From positions 29,190-93,189 of the forward strand of contig JAUXXH010000016.1 in NCBI GenBank assembly GCA_030684935.1: 64,000 bases of DNA, written 5' to 3'. Shown piece by piece: positions 22,982-33,118 of the stretch; position 1 is the stretch's first letter, and every line of letters begins with the position of its first letter. Made by a program: the position numbers and the translations under genes. The notes beneath the pieces were generated by a model. The model saw nothing but the letters and a program-made list of their open reading frames with translations. It was not told where the DNA came from and searched no databases. The DNA comes from Pseudolabrys sp. Lineage in GTDB: Bacteria > Pseudomonadota > Alphaproteobacteria > Rhizobiales > Xanthobacteraceae.

Positions 22982-23641
22982 TCACCGCAACGGGGCGGCG
23001 AGCGTGCTGTATCCGGTCCACAGGATCTGGATGCCGATGCACAGCAGGATGAAGGCCGACAGCCGCACCACGACATTGGTGCCGCTCTTGCCCAGCAGCG
23101 CGATGGTGCGTTCGGCGAAGCGGTAGCAGATGTAGACCGTCAGCGCGACGGCCAGGATGCCGCCGATTGCCGATCCGGCCAGCAGCGCGAGATGCGGAAG
23201 GTCGACCGGCCCGGTCGGCCGCTGGCTGCCGAGCGCGATGGCGACCGAGATCGAGCCCGGGCCGACCGTCAGCGGCATGGTCAGCGGATAGAACGAATCG
23301 ACCGCCGCCGGATGGCGCACCGCGCCGGCCGCGCGCTGATCCTCGGAATCGGTGCCGCTGTGCAGCAGCTTCCAGGCAAAGGCGATCAGCACCAGCCCGC
23401 CGGCGATGCGCACCACCGGCAGTGTGATGCCGAAGAACACCAGAAGATGGGAGCCGATGAACATCGAGCCGGTCAGCAGCAGCAGGCTGTTGATGGCGAC
23501 GCGACGTGCCAGCATGTTGCGCTCGTCTTCCGAACAGGAAGCTGTCAGGCCGAGAAAGATCGGTGCGCCGCCGATCGGATTGACGATCGGAAACAGGCCG
23601 GCATAGACCAGCAGAAAGGCGTTGGAAAAATCGGCTGTCAT
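22982..23641 (-). CDS. MarC family integral membrane protein
   Basis: 219 residues with six predicted transmembrane helices. Typical segments are FPIVNPIGGAPIFL near the N-terminus, ARRVAINSLLLL, and FYPLTMPLTVGPGSIS in the middle. MarC proteins sit in the inner membrane and their function is not settled, with amino-acid export proposed for some. It lies 62 bases downstream of tlpA on the same strand. Confidence 0.92.
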   Translation of the reverse strand: MTADFSNAFLLVYAGLFPIVNPIGGAPIFLGLTASCSEDERNMLARRVAINSLLLLTGSMFIGSHLLVFFGITLPVVRIAGGLVLIAFAWKLLHSGTDSEDQRAAGAVRHPAAVDSFYPLTMPLTVGPGSISVAIALGSQRPTGPVDLPHLALLAGSAIGGILAVALTVYICYRFAERTIALLGKSGTNVVVRLSAFILLCIGIQILWTGYSTLAAPLR

Positions 23642-23703
23642 GAGGCCCCCGCGCGTGCGCGCAGCCTAGTGGGGATTCGCTGCGGCGGGAACGGGCCTCT
23701 TTG

Positions 23704-24399
23704 CTACTTCGGCAGCGCCGCCTGGATCAGCCTGACGGCGTCGTCGCTGGCCCAGTCGGCCGGTCCGGCGATGGTGGCGATCTCGCAGCCGGACGGGTCG
23801 ATCAGCAGCGTGGTCGGCATGCCGAAGGCGCGGCCGACCGCCTTGAGGTCCTGAAACGTCCTGGCGTTCGGATCGGCGTAATAGCCAAGTTTGTCGATGC
23901 CGACCTCCTTGAGCCACGCCTTCGGCTTGTTGGGATCGCGGGTGTCGATGTTGACCGCCACAACCTCGAAGCCGGGTCCGCCCAATTTCACCTGCAACGC
24001 CTCCAGCGCCGGCATTTCCTCGCGGCAGGGCACGCACCATGTCGCCCACAGGTTGAGCAGCACGGTGCGGCCGCGCCAGTGGGCCAGCGTCAGCGGTTTG
24101 CCGTCGGCGTCCTGGAAGGCGAGTTCGGGCACTTGCAACGGGCTCTTGGCGGCGCTGACGGCCGCCACCTCGCCGCGGGCGAAGGGGGCCACTTTCCGCG
24201 CCAATTCCACCGCCGGCCGGCAGGCGGCGGCCGCGGCCGTGTCGCTGCCCGCATTGCGAGTCAGGGTCGCAATCCCGTATACCCCGGCCAGACCGACGGC
24301 CACGCCGGCGACACCGCCCAGCAGAACCAGCAGCAGCCGTTTCCGGGCCTGTTTCTGGGCGGGCGTTTTGGTGGGGCTTTCGGGGGCGGGTTCGGTCAT
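23704..24399 (-). CDS. tlpA: Thiol:disulfide interchange protein TlpA
   Basis: 231 residues. N-terminal membrane anchor (about 21-45), then a periplasmic thioredoxin fold with the active site WCVPC (Cys122/Cys125) and cis-proline region GMPTTLLID. An extra cysteine pair candidate lies at Cys60 and in SGCE. TlpA reduces the copper chaperone ScoI and CoxB in Bradyrhizobium cytochrome oxidase maturation, matching the SCO gene at 8508 and the cox operon. I use ATG 24399, since the rest of the open frame to 24612 overlaps argH. It is divergent from argH across 27 bases, a gene order typical of rhizobia. Confidence 0.9.
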   Translation of the reverse strand: MTEPAPESPTKTPAQKQARKRLLLVLLGGVAGVAVGLAGVYGIATLTRNAGSDTAAAAACRPAVELARKVAPFARGEVAAVSAAKSPLQVPELAFQDADGKPLTLAHWRGRTVLLNLWATWCVPCREEMPALEALQVKLGGPGFEVVAVNIDTRDPNKPKAWLKEVGIDKLGYYADPNARTFQDLKAVGRAFGMPTTLLIDPSGCEIATIAGPADWASDDAVRLIQAALPK

Positions 24400-24426
24400 G
24401 AGCAGCGATATTCCGGTGATAAAGTC

Positions 24427-25818
24427 ATGAGCAACAAAATGTGGGGCGGCCGGTTTGCATCCGGTCCCGGCGCGATCATGGAGGCGATCAACGTCTCCAT
24501 CGACTTCGACCGGCATCTTTACCGGCAGGACATCGCCGCGTCCAAGGCCCATGCCGGCATGCTGGCCAAGCAAGGCATCATTACGGCCGACGATGCGAAA
24601 AAGATCGCTCACGGTCTAGACACGATCCTGTCAGAGATCGAGTCCGGCAAATTCAAGTTCAAGCGTGCGCTGGAAGACATCCACATGAACGTGGAGGCCC
24701 GGCTGACCGAGATGATCGGCGCCCCGGCCGGCCGGCTGCACACCGCACGCTCGCGCAATGACCAGGTCGCGACCGATTTCCGGCTGTGGATGCGCGACGC
24801 CATCGACGCGGCCGATATCGCGCTGGCCGACTTCCAGCGGGCGCTGGCGCAGAAGGCGCTCGAGCACGCCGACACGGTGATGCCGGGCCTGACCCATCTG
24901 CAGACCGCGCAGCCGGTGACCTTCGGCCATCACATGCTGGCCTATGTCGAGATGGCGGCGCGCGACCGCGGCCGCTTTGCCGACGCCCGCAAGCGGCTCA
25001 ATGAATCGCCGCTCGGCTCCGGCGCGCTGGCCGGCACCTCGTTCGATCTCGATCGCGAGATGACGGCGAAGGCGCTCGGGTTCGACCGGCCGTCGGCCAA
25101 TTCGCTCGACGCCGTGTCCGACCGCGACTTCGCCATGGAGACGCTGTCGGCAGCCTCGATCACGGCGGTGCACCTGTCGCGGCTGGCGGAGGAGATCGTG
25201 ATCTGGACCTCGCCGCTGACCGGCCTCGCCAAGCTGTCGGACAAATACACCACCGGCTCGTCGATGATGCCGCAGAAGCGCAATCCCGACGCCGCCGAAC
25301 TGGTGCGCGCCAAGGCCGGCCGCATCATCGGCGCGCTGAGCGCGCTGCTGATCGTGATGAAGGGCCTGCCGCTCGCCTATGCCAAGGACATGCAGGAGGA
25401 CAAGGAGGGCGTGATGGACGCGCTCTCGGCGCTGTCGCTGTCGATCGCGGCCATGGCCGGCATGGTTGCCGATCTCGAGCCCGACACCAGGCGCATGCAT
25501 CAGGCCGCCGGTGAGGGCTATGCCACCGCCACCGATCTGGCCGACTGGCTGGTGCAGGCGCTGAAGATTCCGTTCCGCGAGGCGCATCACATCACCGGCC
25601 GCATTGTCGGCAAGGCGGCCGACGAAGGCGTCGCGCTCGACGCGCTGCCGCTTGCGGCGATGCAGGCGATCGAGCCGCGCATCACCAAGGATGTGTTCAG
25701 CGTGCTGTCGGTCGAGCGCTCGGTGAAGAGCCGTGCCTGCTACGGCGGCACCGCGCCGAAGAACGTGCGCTCCCAGGCGCAGAAATGGCTCAAGAAGCTC
25801 GGCAAGGCCGGCGCCTAA
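24427..25818 (+). CDS. argH: Argininosuccinate lyase
   Basis: 463 residues, normal length. Starts [10 protein letters not shown], and carries [22 protein letters not shown] and the fumarase/lyase superfamily signature [12 protein letters not shown] with the catalytic serine. It splits argininosuccinate to arginine and fumarate. ATG 24427 is fixed by the conserved N-terminus; the frame is open far upstream through tlpA antisense. It ends four bases before the permease gene. Confidence 0.97.
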   Translation: MSNKMWGGRFASGPGAIMEAINVSIDFDRHLYRQDIAASKAHAGMLAKQGIITADDAKKIAHGLDTILSEIESGKFKFKRALEDIHMNVEARLTEMIGAPAGRLHTARSRNDQVATDFRLWMRDAIDAADIALADFQRALAQKALEHADTVMPGLTHLQTAQPVTFGHHMLAYVEMAARDRGRFADARKRLNESPLGSGALAGTSFDLDREMTAKALGFDRPSANSLDAVSDRDFAMETLSAASITAVHLSRLAEEIVIWTSPLTGLAKLSDKYTTGSSMMPQKRNPDAAELVRAKAGRIIGALSALLIVMKGLPLAYAKDMQEDKEGVMDALSALSLSIAAMAGMVADLEPDTRRMHQAAGEGYATATDLADWLVQALKIPFREAHHITGRIVGKAADEGVALDALPLAAMQAIEPRITKDVFSVLSVERSVKSRACYGGTAPKNVRSQAQKWLKKLGKAGA

Positions 25819-25822
25819 GCCA

Positions 25823-27268
25823 ATGCCGAACCCCGTGCAGAGCCGGGCCCGGCTGGGCGGTTTTCTCATCGGCCTCGCCGCCTTCGCGGCAAGCCTGCTG
25901 CTGCCGGCGCCCGAGGGACTGACGCCGGAAGCGATGCGGGTGGCCGGGGTCGCCGCCTTGATGGCGTCATGGTGGATCGTCGAGGTCATCCCGGTGTCGG
26001 CCACGGCGCTGCTGCCGGTGGTGCTGTTTCCGCTGGTCGGCATCGCGCCGCTGGGCGCCGCCACCGCGCCCTATGCCGATCCGATCGTTTTCCTGTTTCT
26101 CGGCGGCTTCATTCTCGGCATCGCCACCCAGCGCTGGGAACTGCACCGGCGGATCGGCCTCGGCATCATCGCAGCGGTCGGTACCTCGCCGGCGCGCATG
26201 GCGGCCGGCCTCATGTTGGCCACCGGCTTTCTCAGCATGTGGGTCAGCAACACCGCGACGGCGCTGATGATGCTGCCGATCGCCACCTCGGTGCTGGCGC
26301 TGTTCGAGCGCAATCTCGACGACACGCGCTCCAAGGAAAATCTCGGTATTCTGTTGATGTTGTCGGTCGCCTATGGCGCCAGCATCGGCGGCCTCGCCAC
26401 CCTGATCGGGACGCCGCCAAACGCCTTGCTGGCCGGACTGATGGCGCGCGAATACGGCATCCAGATCGGCTTCGCGCAGTGGATGATGCTGGGTGTGCCG
26501 GTATCGGCGGTGATGCTGGCGGCGGCGTGGCTGGTTCTGACGCGGATGCATCCGGTGGCGCTGACCAATGCCGTCGACATGGACGACGTGATCGGCCGCG
26601 GCCGGCGCGAACTCGGCGCGCTGACGCCGGCGGAAATCCGCGTCATCGGCGTACTGGTCGCCGCCGCGTTTGGCTGGATGTTCCGGCCGCTGTTGGCGCC
26701 GCTGCTGCCCGCGCTCAATGATACAACCGTCGCGGTCGCGGCGGCGCTGGCGTTGTTTCTGTTGCCGTCCGGCATGCCGAAGGGCGGCCGCCTGCTCACT
26801 TGGGACGATCTGCAAGCCTTGCCGTGGGGCGTGTTGCTGCTGTTCGGCGGCGGCTTGACGTTGGCGGCCGCGATCGATTCCTCGGGCCTGGCCGCCTGGC
26901 TGGCTTCGGCAATGTCGGGGCTCGGCGCCTGGCCGGTGATCCTGATCGTCGCCGCCGTGACCGTCGGCATGATCTTTCTCACCGAACTCACCAGCAACAC
27001 CGCGAGCGCGGCGACCTTTCTGCCGTTCGCCGCGGCCGTTGCCATCAGCCTTGGCCTGGCGCCGCTGGTACTGGCGGTGCCGCTGGCGCTGGCCGCCAGC
27101 TGCGCCTTCATGCTGCCGGTGGCGACACCGCCCAACGCCATCATCTTCGCCAGCGGCCGCATCACCATCGCCCAGATGGCGCGCGCCGGCCTCTGGCTCA
27201 ATGTCGTTGCAGCCGCTGTCATTATCGCGGCCGGTTATCCCCTCATCGGCTTTCTGTTCGCAAAATAG
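25823..27268 (+). CDS. SLC13/DASS family anion permease
   Basis: 481 residues, about twelve transmembrane or re-entrant helices. Two inverted repeats each carry an SNT and a TPPNA motif: SNTATALMMLP with GTPPNALLAG, and TSNTASAATFLP with ATPPNAIIFASG, the sodium/anion site of DASS transporters. Likely substrates are dicarboxylates or sulfate. It begins four bases after argH, which suggests co-transcription, yet it interrupts the usual argH-lptM-lysA order of rhizobia. Confidence 0.9.
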   Translation: MPNPVQSRARLGGFLIGLAAFAASLLLPAPEGLTPEAMRVAGVAALMASWWIVEVIPVSATALLPVVLFPLVGIAPLGAATAPYADPIVFLFLGGFILGIATQRWELHRRIGLGIIAAVGTSPARMAAGLMLATGFLSMWVSNTATALMMLPIATSVLALFERNLDDTRSKENLGILLMLSVAYGASIGGLATLIGTPPNALLAGLMAREYGIQIGFAQWMMLGVPVSAVMLAAAWLVLTRMHPVALTNAVDMDDVIGRGRRELGALTPAEIRVIGVLVAAAFGWMFRPLLAPLLPALNDTTVAVAAALALFLLPSGMPKGGRLLTWDDLQALPWGVLLLFGGGLTLAAAIDSSGLAAWLASAMSGLGAWPVILIVAAVTVGMIFLTELTSNTASAATFLPFAAAVAISLGLAPLVLAVPLALAASCAFMLPVATPPNAIIFASGRITIAQMARAGLWLNVVAAAVIIAAGYPLIGFLFAK

Positions 27269-27310
27269 CCTTCCGGTCTGCTAAGCTGCGCCCCGAACGT
27301 GGAGTTGCCT

Positions 27311-27607
27311 GTGACCCGACCGAATCGCGATTTTTCCCGTCTTGCCCTGGTTGTGGCGCTGGCCGCCTCGCTCGGGCTGACGGCGTGCGGCCGCAAGGGC
27401 CCGCTCGATCCGCCGCCCGGCGCCCAGCAGCAAGGCCAGTCGCAACAAGCCGAGCCGCAGCCGACCGCTGCCGGGCTGCTCAATCCGATGGCGGCGCCGA
27501 TCGGCGGCCAGACCACCAGTGCCGGTGCCGGCGTCGATGCCGACGGCCGGCCCATGGCGCCGGTTGGGCCGAAGCGATCGTTTCCCCTCGATGTTCTGCT
27601 GAACTAG
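27311..27607 (+). CDS. lptM: LPS translocon maturation chaperone-like small lipoprotein
   Basis: 98 residues from GTG 27311, with GGAG upstream. The signal peptide ends in the lipobox LTAC followed by GRKGPL, the hallmark of LptM/YifL proteins, which help LptD mature in the outer membrane. The rest is Pro/Gln/Gly-rich and disordered, ending PKRSFPLDVLLN. It precedes lysA by 28 bases, the usual place for this gene. Confidence 0.88.
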   Translation: MTRPNRDFSRLALVVALAASLGLTACGRKGPLDPPPGAQQQGQSQQAEPQPTAAGLLNPMAAPIGGQTTSAGAGVDADGRPMAPVGPKRSFPLDVLLN

Positions 27608-27635
27608 AAATCGCGCGCCACCGGGCTCACATCGG

Positions 27636-28901
27636 ATGCACCATTTTGCGTACCGCGACGGCGTCCTGCACGCCGAGCAGGTCAGGCTCGACACGCTGGC
27701 CGATGCGGTCGGCACGCCGTTCTATTGCTATTCGACCGCGACGCTGACCCGCCACTACAAGGTGTTCGCCGGCGCCTTCGCCGATGTCGACGCGCTGGTG
27801 TGCTACGCCATGAAGGCGAATTCCAATCAGGCGGTGCTCAAGACGCTGGCCAATCTCGGCGCCGGCGCCGACGTGGTGTCGGAAGGCGAACTGAAGCGCG
27901 CCCGCGCCGCCGGCATTCCGGCGAACAAGATCATGTTCTCCGGGCTCGGCAAGACCGCGCGCGAACTGGCGCTGGCGGTCGATGAAGGCATTCTCTGCAT
28001 CAACGTCGAGTCGGAGCCCGAGCTTGCCCTGCTGTCGTCGATCGCGGCGGCGAAGGGGCGCACGGCGCACATCTCGGTGCGCGTCAATCCCGACGTCGAC
28101 GCCAGGACCCATCACAAGATTTCGACCGGCAAGGCCGAGGACAAGTTCGGCATTCCCATCAGCCGCGCCCGCGCGGTTTACGCGCACGCGGCGACGCTGC
28201 CGGGCCTCAAAGTGGCCGGCGTCGATATGCACATCGGCAGCCAGATCACCGACCTCGATCCGTTCGGCGACGCTTTCGCGCTGCTGGCCGATTTCGTGCG
28301 CACGCTGCGCGGCGACGGCCACACCATCAGCCATGTCGATCTCGGCGGCGGGCTCGGCATTCCCTATCGTGACGACAACGAACCGCCGCCGCATCCCGAG
28401 CAATATGCCGACGTGGTCAAGCGCGCCACGCGCGATCTCGGCTGCAAGCTGATCTTCGAGCCGGGCCGGCTGATTGTCGGCAATGCCGGCATCCTGGTCA
28501 CGCGCGTGCTGTTCGTGAAGCACGGCGACGCCAGGCACTTCGTTGTCGTCGACGGCGCCATGAACGACCTGATCCGGCCGACGCTGTACGACGCGCATCA
28601 CGAAATCTGGCCGGTCACCGAGCCGCAGCCGTCCGCGCCGCGCCTGCGCGCCGACGTGGTCGGCCCGGTCTGCGAGAGCGGCGATTTTCTCGCGAAGGAC
28701 CGCGATCTGGTGGAGCCGGTATCCGGCGCGCTGCTGGCGGTGATGACGGCGGGCGCCTATGGCGCAGTGCAGGCTGGCACCTACAACACCCGCCCGCTGG
28801 TGCCGGAGGTGCTGGTGAACGGCACCGAATGGGCCATCGTCCGTCCGCGTTTGGATGCCGAGGCCCTGATCGCCCTCGACCGCCTGCCGGACTGGCTGTA
28901 G
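27636..28901 (+). CDS. lysA: Diaminopimelate decarboxylase
   Basis: 421 residues. PLP-binding lysine in CYAMKANSNQ, HIGSQITD, DLGGGLGI and the C-terminal GPVCESGDF substrate/cofactor motif are all present. It makes lysine from meso-diaminopimelate. It follows lptM closely and probably shares its transcript. A 223-base gap then precedes the TIGR02302 gene, in which I see nothing definite. Confidence 0.97.
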   Translation: MHHFAYRDGVLHAEQVRLDTLADAVGTPFYCYSTATLTRHYKVFAGAFADVDALVCYAMKANSNQAVLKTLANLGAGADVVSEGELKRARAAGIPANKIMFSGLGKTARELALAVDEGILCINVESEPELALLSSIAAAKGRTAHISVRVNPDVDARTHHKISTGKAEDKFGIPISRARAVYAHAATLPGLKVAGVDMHIGSQITDLDPFGDAFALLADFVRTLRGDGHTISHVDLGGGLGIPYRDDNEPPPHPEQYADVVKRATRDLGCKLIFEPGRLIVGNAGILVTRVLFVKHGDARHFVVVDGAMNDLIRPTLYDAHHEIWPVTEPQPSAPRLRADVVGPVCESGDFLAKDRDLVEPVSGALLAVMTAGAYGAVQAGTYNTRPLVPEVLVNGTEWAIVRPRLDAEALIALDRLPDWL

Positions 28902-29124
28902 CGGCGGCTTCAAGCCGCCTGCGCATTTTACCGCTCGAAGGCCGGTAACATCACGGTGATCGCGCTTGACGGTGATCCGTCGCCTTGATCCCGGCGCATT
29001 GATTTTGCTCGATCGACCGCAATTGTCGGGGCCGTCATGCAACTCTGCGACTGGCCTGGGAATTGCCTCAGTTATAGGCTGACGTGCCAGTCTGGCGTGA
29101 TAGCCTGTCGGAGACAGATTCTCC

Positions 29125-31752
29125 GTGCGCCCCGGCGTGGAGCCGCTTTTGGACGGTTTGGAAGACCAGCAAGACGGCCGGCCGCAATCGACGCGGCTTC
29201 TGCTGGCGCAGGCGCTGAAGCGCGCCCGCGGCAGCCTGCTGTGGGAACGGCTGTGGCCGGCGCTCGCCACACTCGCCACCGCGATCGGCCTGTTTCTGGC
29301 GCTGTCCTGGGCCGGGCTGTGGCTGGCGCTGCCGCCGCTGGCCCGCGCCATCGGCCTTGTCATATTCGGCCTGCTGACGCTGGCGGCCGCGTTCCCGCTG
29401 CTGGCGCTGCGCTGGCCGAGCGAGAACGAGGCGCTGCGCCGGCTTGACCGCAGCAGCGGCGAAACCCACCGGCCCGCCACCGCGATCACCGACGAACTCG
29501 CCGCCAACGGCCACGACCCGGTGTCGCAGGCGCTCTGGCAAGCGCATATCGAACGCGCGCTCTTGTCTGCCAAGAAACTCAAGGCCGGCTGGCCGTCGCC
29601 GAAACTGTCGCTGCGCGATCCGATGGCGCTGCGCGCGCTGACTCTCTTTCTCGTCGTGGCCACCTTCTTCGCCGCCGGCGGCGAACGCATATCGCGGGTC
29701 ACCGCCGCGTTCGACTGGCAGGGCGTCGTGGCGCCACCGAATTTCCGCATCGACGCCTGGGTCAATCCGCCGGTCTATACCGGCCGTCCGCCGGTGATGC
29801 TGCAGGGCCTGCGGCCCGGCGAGACCGTGCAGAATGCCGGGCTGGTGGCGCCGCAGGGCACGGTGGCGGTGCCGGTCGGCAGTCACGTCGTGATCCGCTC
29901 GACCGGCGACGTGCAGTTCGACATCGTGCGCAGCGGCGGTCTGGAAGAGGCGCCGGCGGACGTCCGATCTCCGACGCAGGGCGCTGCCGGCGCCGTCGAA
30001 CGCCGGCTGCTGGTCAAGGGCGATGGATCGGCCTCGGTGCGCGGCATCGCCGGCAGCAATTTGAGCTGGAGCTTCACCGCGATACCGGATCGCGCGCCGA
30101 CCATCGAGATGACCAAGGATCCCGAGCGGCAGGCGCGTGGCGCGTTGCGGCTCGAATACAAGATGGATGACGATTACGGCGTGATCGAATCCAAGGCGAC
30201 CTTGGCGCTGAAGGAAACGGCGCAACCTGGCCAGCCGGCGAACAAGGCAGCCGCCAAGACCGCGCGTCCGCTGTTTCCGGCGCCCGAGTTTCCACTGACG
30301 CTGCCGCAGGCGCGGACCCGCTCCGGTGCGGCGCAGACGACGCACGATGCCACCGAGCATCCCTTCGCCGGCGCCGACGTGACCCTGACGCTGACGGCGC
30401 GCGACGAGGCCGGCAATGAGGGCCGCAGCGAGCCGCATGATTTGCAACTGCCGCAGCGCATCTTCGTCAAGCCGCTGGCGCGCGCCTTGATCGAGCAGCG
30501 GCGCGTGCTCGCGCTCGACGCCGAACAGCGGCCGCTGGTGATGACCGCGCTGGAGATGCTCACGCTGGCGCCGGAGCGTTTTACGCCGGAAGCCGGTATC
30601 TACCTCGGCCTGCGCTCGATCTATCACAACCTCAAGGGCGCCAAGAACGACGACGGGCTGCGTGAGGTGGTGGCGCGGCTGTGGGACATGGCGCTGCAGA
30701 TCGAGGATGGCAACGTCAACCAGGCCGAGCAGGCACTGCGTCAGGCGCAGGAAGCGTTGCGCCAGGCGCTGGAGCGCGGCGCCAGCGACGAAGAACTCAA
30801 GAAGCTGATGGAGCAGTTGCGCGCCGCGATGGACAAGTTCCTGCAGGCGCTGGCCGAGGAAATGCGCAAGAACCCCGAGCAGCTTGCGCGTCCGCTCGAT
30901 CGCAATAGCCAGACGCTCAGCCAATTGGACCTCAAGAGCATGTTGGACCGGCTCGAGCAGCTGGCCCGCTCCGGCAACAAGGATGCGGCGCGTCAGTTGC
31001 TCGACCAGTTGCAGCAGATGATGGAAAATCTGCAGATGGCGCGGCCCGGCGCCCAGGGCGAGCAGGGCGACGACGACATGATGTCGGCGCTCGATGAACT
31101 GGGCGACATGATCCGCAAGCAGCAGCAGTTGCGCGACCGCACCTTCAAGGAAGGCCAGGACCGCCGGCGCGGGCAGCGCGGCCAGCAGGGCCAAAAGGGT
31201 CAACAAGGCCAGCAGGGCGAACAGCAGATGGGCGACCTGCGCCAGGATCAGCAGGCGCTGAAGGACCGGCTCAACAAATTGCTTGAACAGTTGAAGCAGC
31301 GCGGCATGGGCCAGCCCGGTCAGCAGGGCGAGGGCCAAGACCCCGGCGAACAGCTCGGCAGCGCCGGCGACGCCATGGGGCAGGCCGAAGGCGAGTTGGG
31401 CGAGGGCGACGCCGATGGCGCGGTCGGCAGCCAGGGCCGCGCGCTGGAGGCCATGCGCAAAGGCGCGCAGGGCATGGCGCAGCAGATGCAGCAGGGCCAG
31501 GGTCCCGGCGAAGGTCCGGGCCCCGGTCAGCCCGGCCGCAATGGCCGTCAGCGCGCCGACCAGAACACCGATCCGCTCGGCCGGCCGCTGCGTGGCCGTG
31601 ACTATGGCGACGATACCACGGTCAAGGTGCCGGGCGAGATCGACGTGCAGCGCGCGCGCCGCATTCTCGAGGAACTGCGCAAGCGGTTCGGCGAAAGCTT
31701 CCGCCCGCAGCTTGAACTCGATTACATCGAGCGGCTGCTGAAGGACTTCTGA
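29125..31752 (+). CDS. TIGR02302 family (DUF4175) protein
   Basis: 875 residues, starting at GTG 29125. Two transmembrane helices near the N-terminus (about 50-95) and one at about 175 precede a large beta-rich region. A helical region (about 480-640) follows. Residues about 640-830 are a striking Gln/Gly/Pro/Met-rich low-complexity stretch with many QQGQ and GPG repeats. It closes with a conserved tail (ILEELRKRFGE, ELDYIERLLKDF). This family is nearly restricted to rhizobia and relatives and has no known function. Its place after lysA is conserved. Confidence 0.92.
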   Translation: MRPGVEPLLDGLEDQQDGRPQSTRLLLAQALKRARGSLLWERLWPALATLATAIGLFLALSWAGLWLALPPLARAIGLVIFGLLTLAAAFPLLALRWPSENEALRRLDRSSGETHRPATAITDELAANGHDPVSQALWQAHIERALLSAKKLKAGWPSPKLSLRDPMALRALTLFLVVATFFAAGGERISRVTAAFDWQGVVAPPNFRIDAWVNPPVYTGRPPVMLQGLRPGETVQNAGLVAPQGTVAVPVGSHVVIRSTGDVQFDIVRSGGLEEAPADVRSPTQGAAGAVERRLLVKGDGSASVRGIAGSNLSWSFTAIPDRAPTIEMTKDPERQARGALRLEYKMDDDYGVIESKATLALKETAQPGQPANKAAAKTARPLFPAPEFPLTLPQARTRSGAAQTTHDATEHPFAGADVTLTLTARDEAGNEGRSEPHDLQLPQRIFVKPLARALIEQRRVLALDAEQRPLVMTALEMLTLAPERFTPEAGIYLGLRSIYHNLKGAKNDDGLREVVARLWDMALQIEDGNVNQAEQALRQAQEALRQALERGASDEELKKLMEQLRAAMDKFLQALAEEMRKNPEQLARPLDRNSQTLSQLDLKSMLDRLEQLARSGNKDAARQLLDQLQQMMENLQMARPGAQGEQGDDDMMSALDELGDMIRKQQQLRDRTFKEGQDRRRGQRGQQGQKGQQGQQGEQQMGDLRQDQQALKDRLNKLLEQLKQRGMGQPGQQGEGQDPGEQLGSAGDAMGQAEGELGEGDADGAVGSQGRALEAMRKGAQGMAQQMQQGQGPGEGPGPGQPGRNGRQRADQNTDPLGRPLRGRDYGDDTTVKVPGEIDVQRARRILEELRKRFGESFRPQLELDYIERLLKDF

Positions 31753-31804
31753 TTGGCCCGAATCTGCCGGTCGCCTGGACCGGCCGTCGCGTCAAAACAG
31801 CATT

Positions 31805-33118
31805 TTAAGTGGTTGGCGAGCGGGGATCGGCCCAGATCACTTGCGCCGCGAGAGCTGCGACCATCAGGGCATAGAAAGATGCGAGATACTTCAGGTTGAA
31901 GTTCTCGGTGCTCAGGCCGAAACAGAACACGGCAGCAATATAGGCCAGCCCGATCACACCCGCGGTGCGGGCGCCGGGCACCCGGGATCGCGCGGCCGAC
32001 CAAAACACAACGAGCGGCACCACGAACATCAGCACCGTTGAAATCAAGCCGAAGATTCCCGAGCGGACCATATTCTGCATCAGCTCATTGTGAGCGCCGT
32101 TATTAATGATCGCGTATTCCAGCGCCGGACTGTAATAGGAGGCGATGGCTGGAACCGACTGCAACGGCGGGATGCCGCTATCGCCAAAGCCGTGCAGGGG
32201 CTGCGTCAAAAACAAATGCCAGGACGCCTGCACCAATGAGAGCCTCACACCAACCGAGGTATCCCGGTTGCTGCCGTCGAAATAGCTGGCGATGTCGCTG
32301 ATAGCGGCATCCACACGCAGCTGCACAGAATCGATGAGGAGATAGGCAAGGAGACAGCCGACGGCCAGCGCGACGAAGCTGGCGAGCAGAAGCTTGACAT
32401 CGCGGATGCGCACGATTGCAACGAGCCAGATTGCAAATAAGACGGGCAAGGCGATCCAGGCCGATCGCGACCCCGATCCGATCGACATGCCCAACCCGAC
32501 GAGAAAGGCGGACAATTTCAGGGCGATCGCCGCCGGCCCGTCCTTTTCGACCGCGTTGATCATGAACAGCGAAAGAAAGCCGAGCAGAAGGCTGTACTGT
32601 CCAAAGGTCAGCGGATCGACGAAGTAGGTTGCCCATCGGTTTACCCAGAAAGCGGTGGGCGCGGGGTTGAACCATAGCGCAAATGCGCAGATCAGGACGG
32701 ACAGAGGACAAGTCCATTGAAAGATCCGGATGAAGTCAACTTTGCGGACCACGAGAAGCAGCATGATGAAAATGCCCGCCAGCGGCCGGAGAGGACCATC
32801 ATAGGCAGGGGGACGAATATCAAACCGCAGTATTTGGGCGGCGAGGATGGCGACGAAAGCCGAGCCCAGTGCTATGCTCAGCCACACAATGCGCCTGTCC
32901 CTCAACAAAGCGCGATAGGCGTTTGGAGTTTGAACCGCGTCGTAGATTGCGACCACAAACAGGACCAGCACGGCGGCGTTGATCCAGCTTTTCACTGTTA
33001 GGAAAAACAGCGGTGCAATGCCGATAACGATCGAAGCAATGATAGTGGTTCGGTCCGTTCCCGCGTATATTAGATTTCTAACCTGACGAGACGCGAACAA
33101 GCGCGATTTGAAACTCAT
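31805..33118 (-). CDS. O-antigen ligase (Wzy_C/WaaL-like) family membrane protein
   Basis: 437 residues with about eleven transmembrane helices. The large periplasmic loop before the last helices carries NGAHNELMQNMVRSGIFG, with the His-Asn found in the Wzy_C domain of O-antigen ligases and polymerases. It would join O-antigen or similar glycans to a lipid acceptor at the periplasmic face. The base composition is lower in GC than the neighbours. Its ATG overlaps the ATG of the divergent gene at 33117, so one of the two starts may be wrong. Confidence 0.85.
   Translation of the reverse strand: MSFKSRLFASRQVRNLIYAGTDRTTIIASIVIGIAPLFFLTVKSWINAAVLVLFVVAIYDAVQTPNAYRALLRDRRIVWLSIALGSAFVAILAAQILRFDIRPPAYDGPLRPLAGIFIMLLLVVRKVDFIRIFQWTCPLSVLICAFALWFNPAPTAFWVNRWATYFVDPLTFGQYSLLLGFLSLFMINAVEKDGPAAIALKLSAFLVGLGMSIGSGSRSAWIALPVLFAIWLVAIVRIRDVKLLLASFVALAVGCLLAYLLIDSVQLRVDAAISDIASYFDGSNRDTSVGVRLSLVQASWHLFLTQPLHGFGDSGIPPLQSVPAIASYYSPALEYAIINNGAHNELMQNMVRSGIFGLISTVLMFVVPLVVFWSAARSRVPGARTAGVIGLAYIAAVFCFGLSTENFNLKYLASFYALMVAALAAQVIWADPRSPTT

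Noticed and set aside
29068..31338. Long minus-strand open frame (756 codons) opposite the TIGR02302 gene
   Set aside because: Product is Leu/Ala/Arg/His/Gln-rich without domain structure; it is the mirror of a GC-rich coding sequence.
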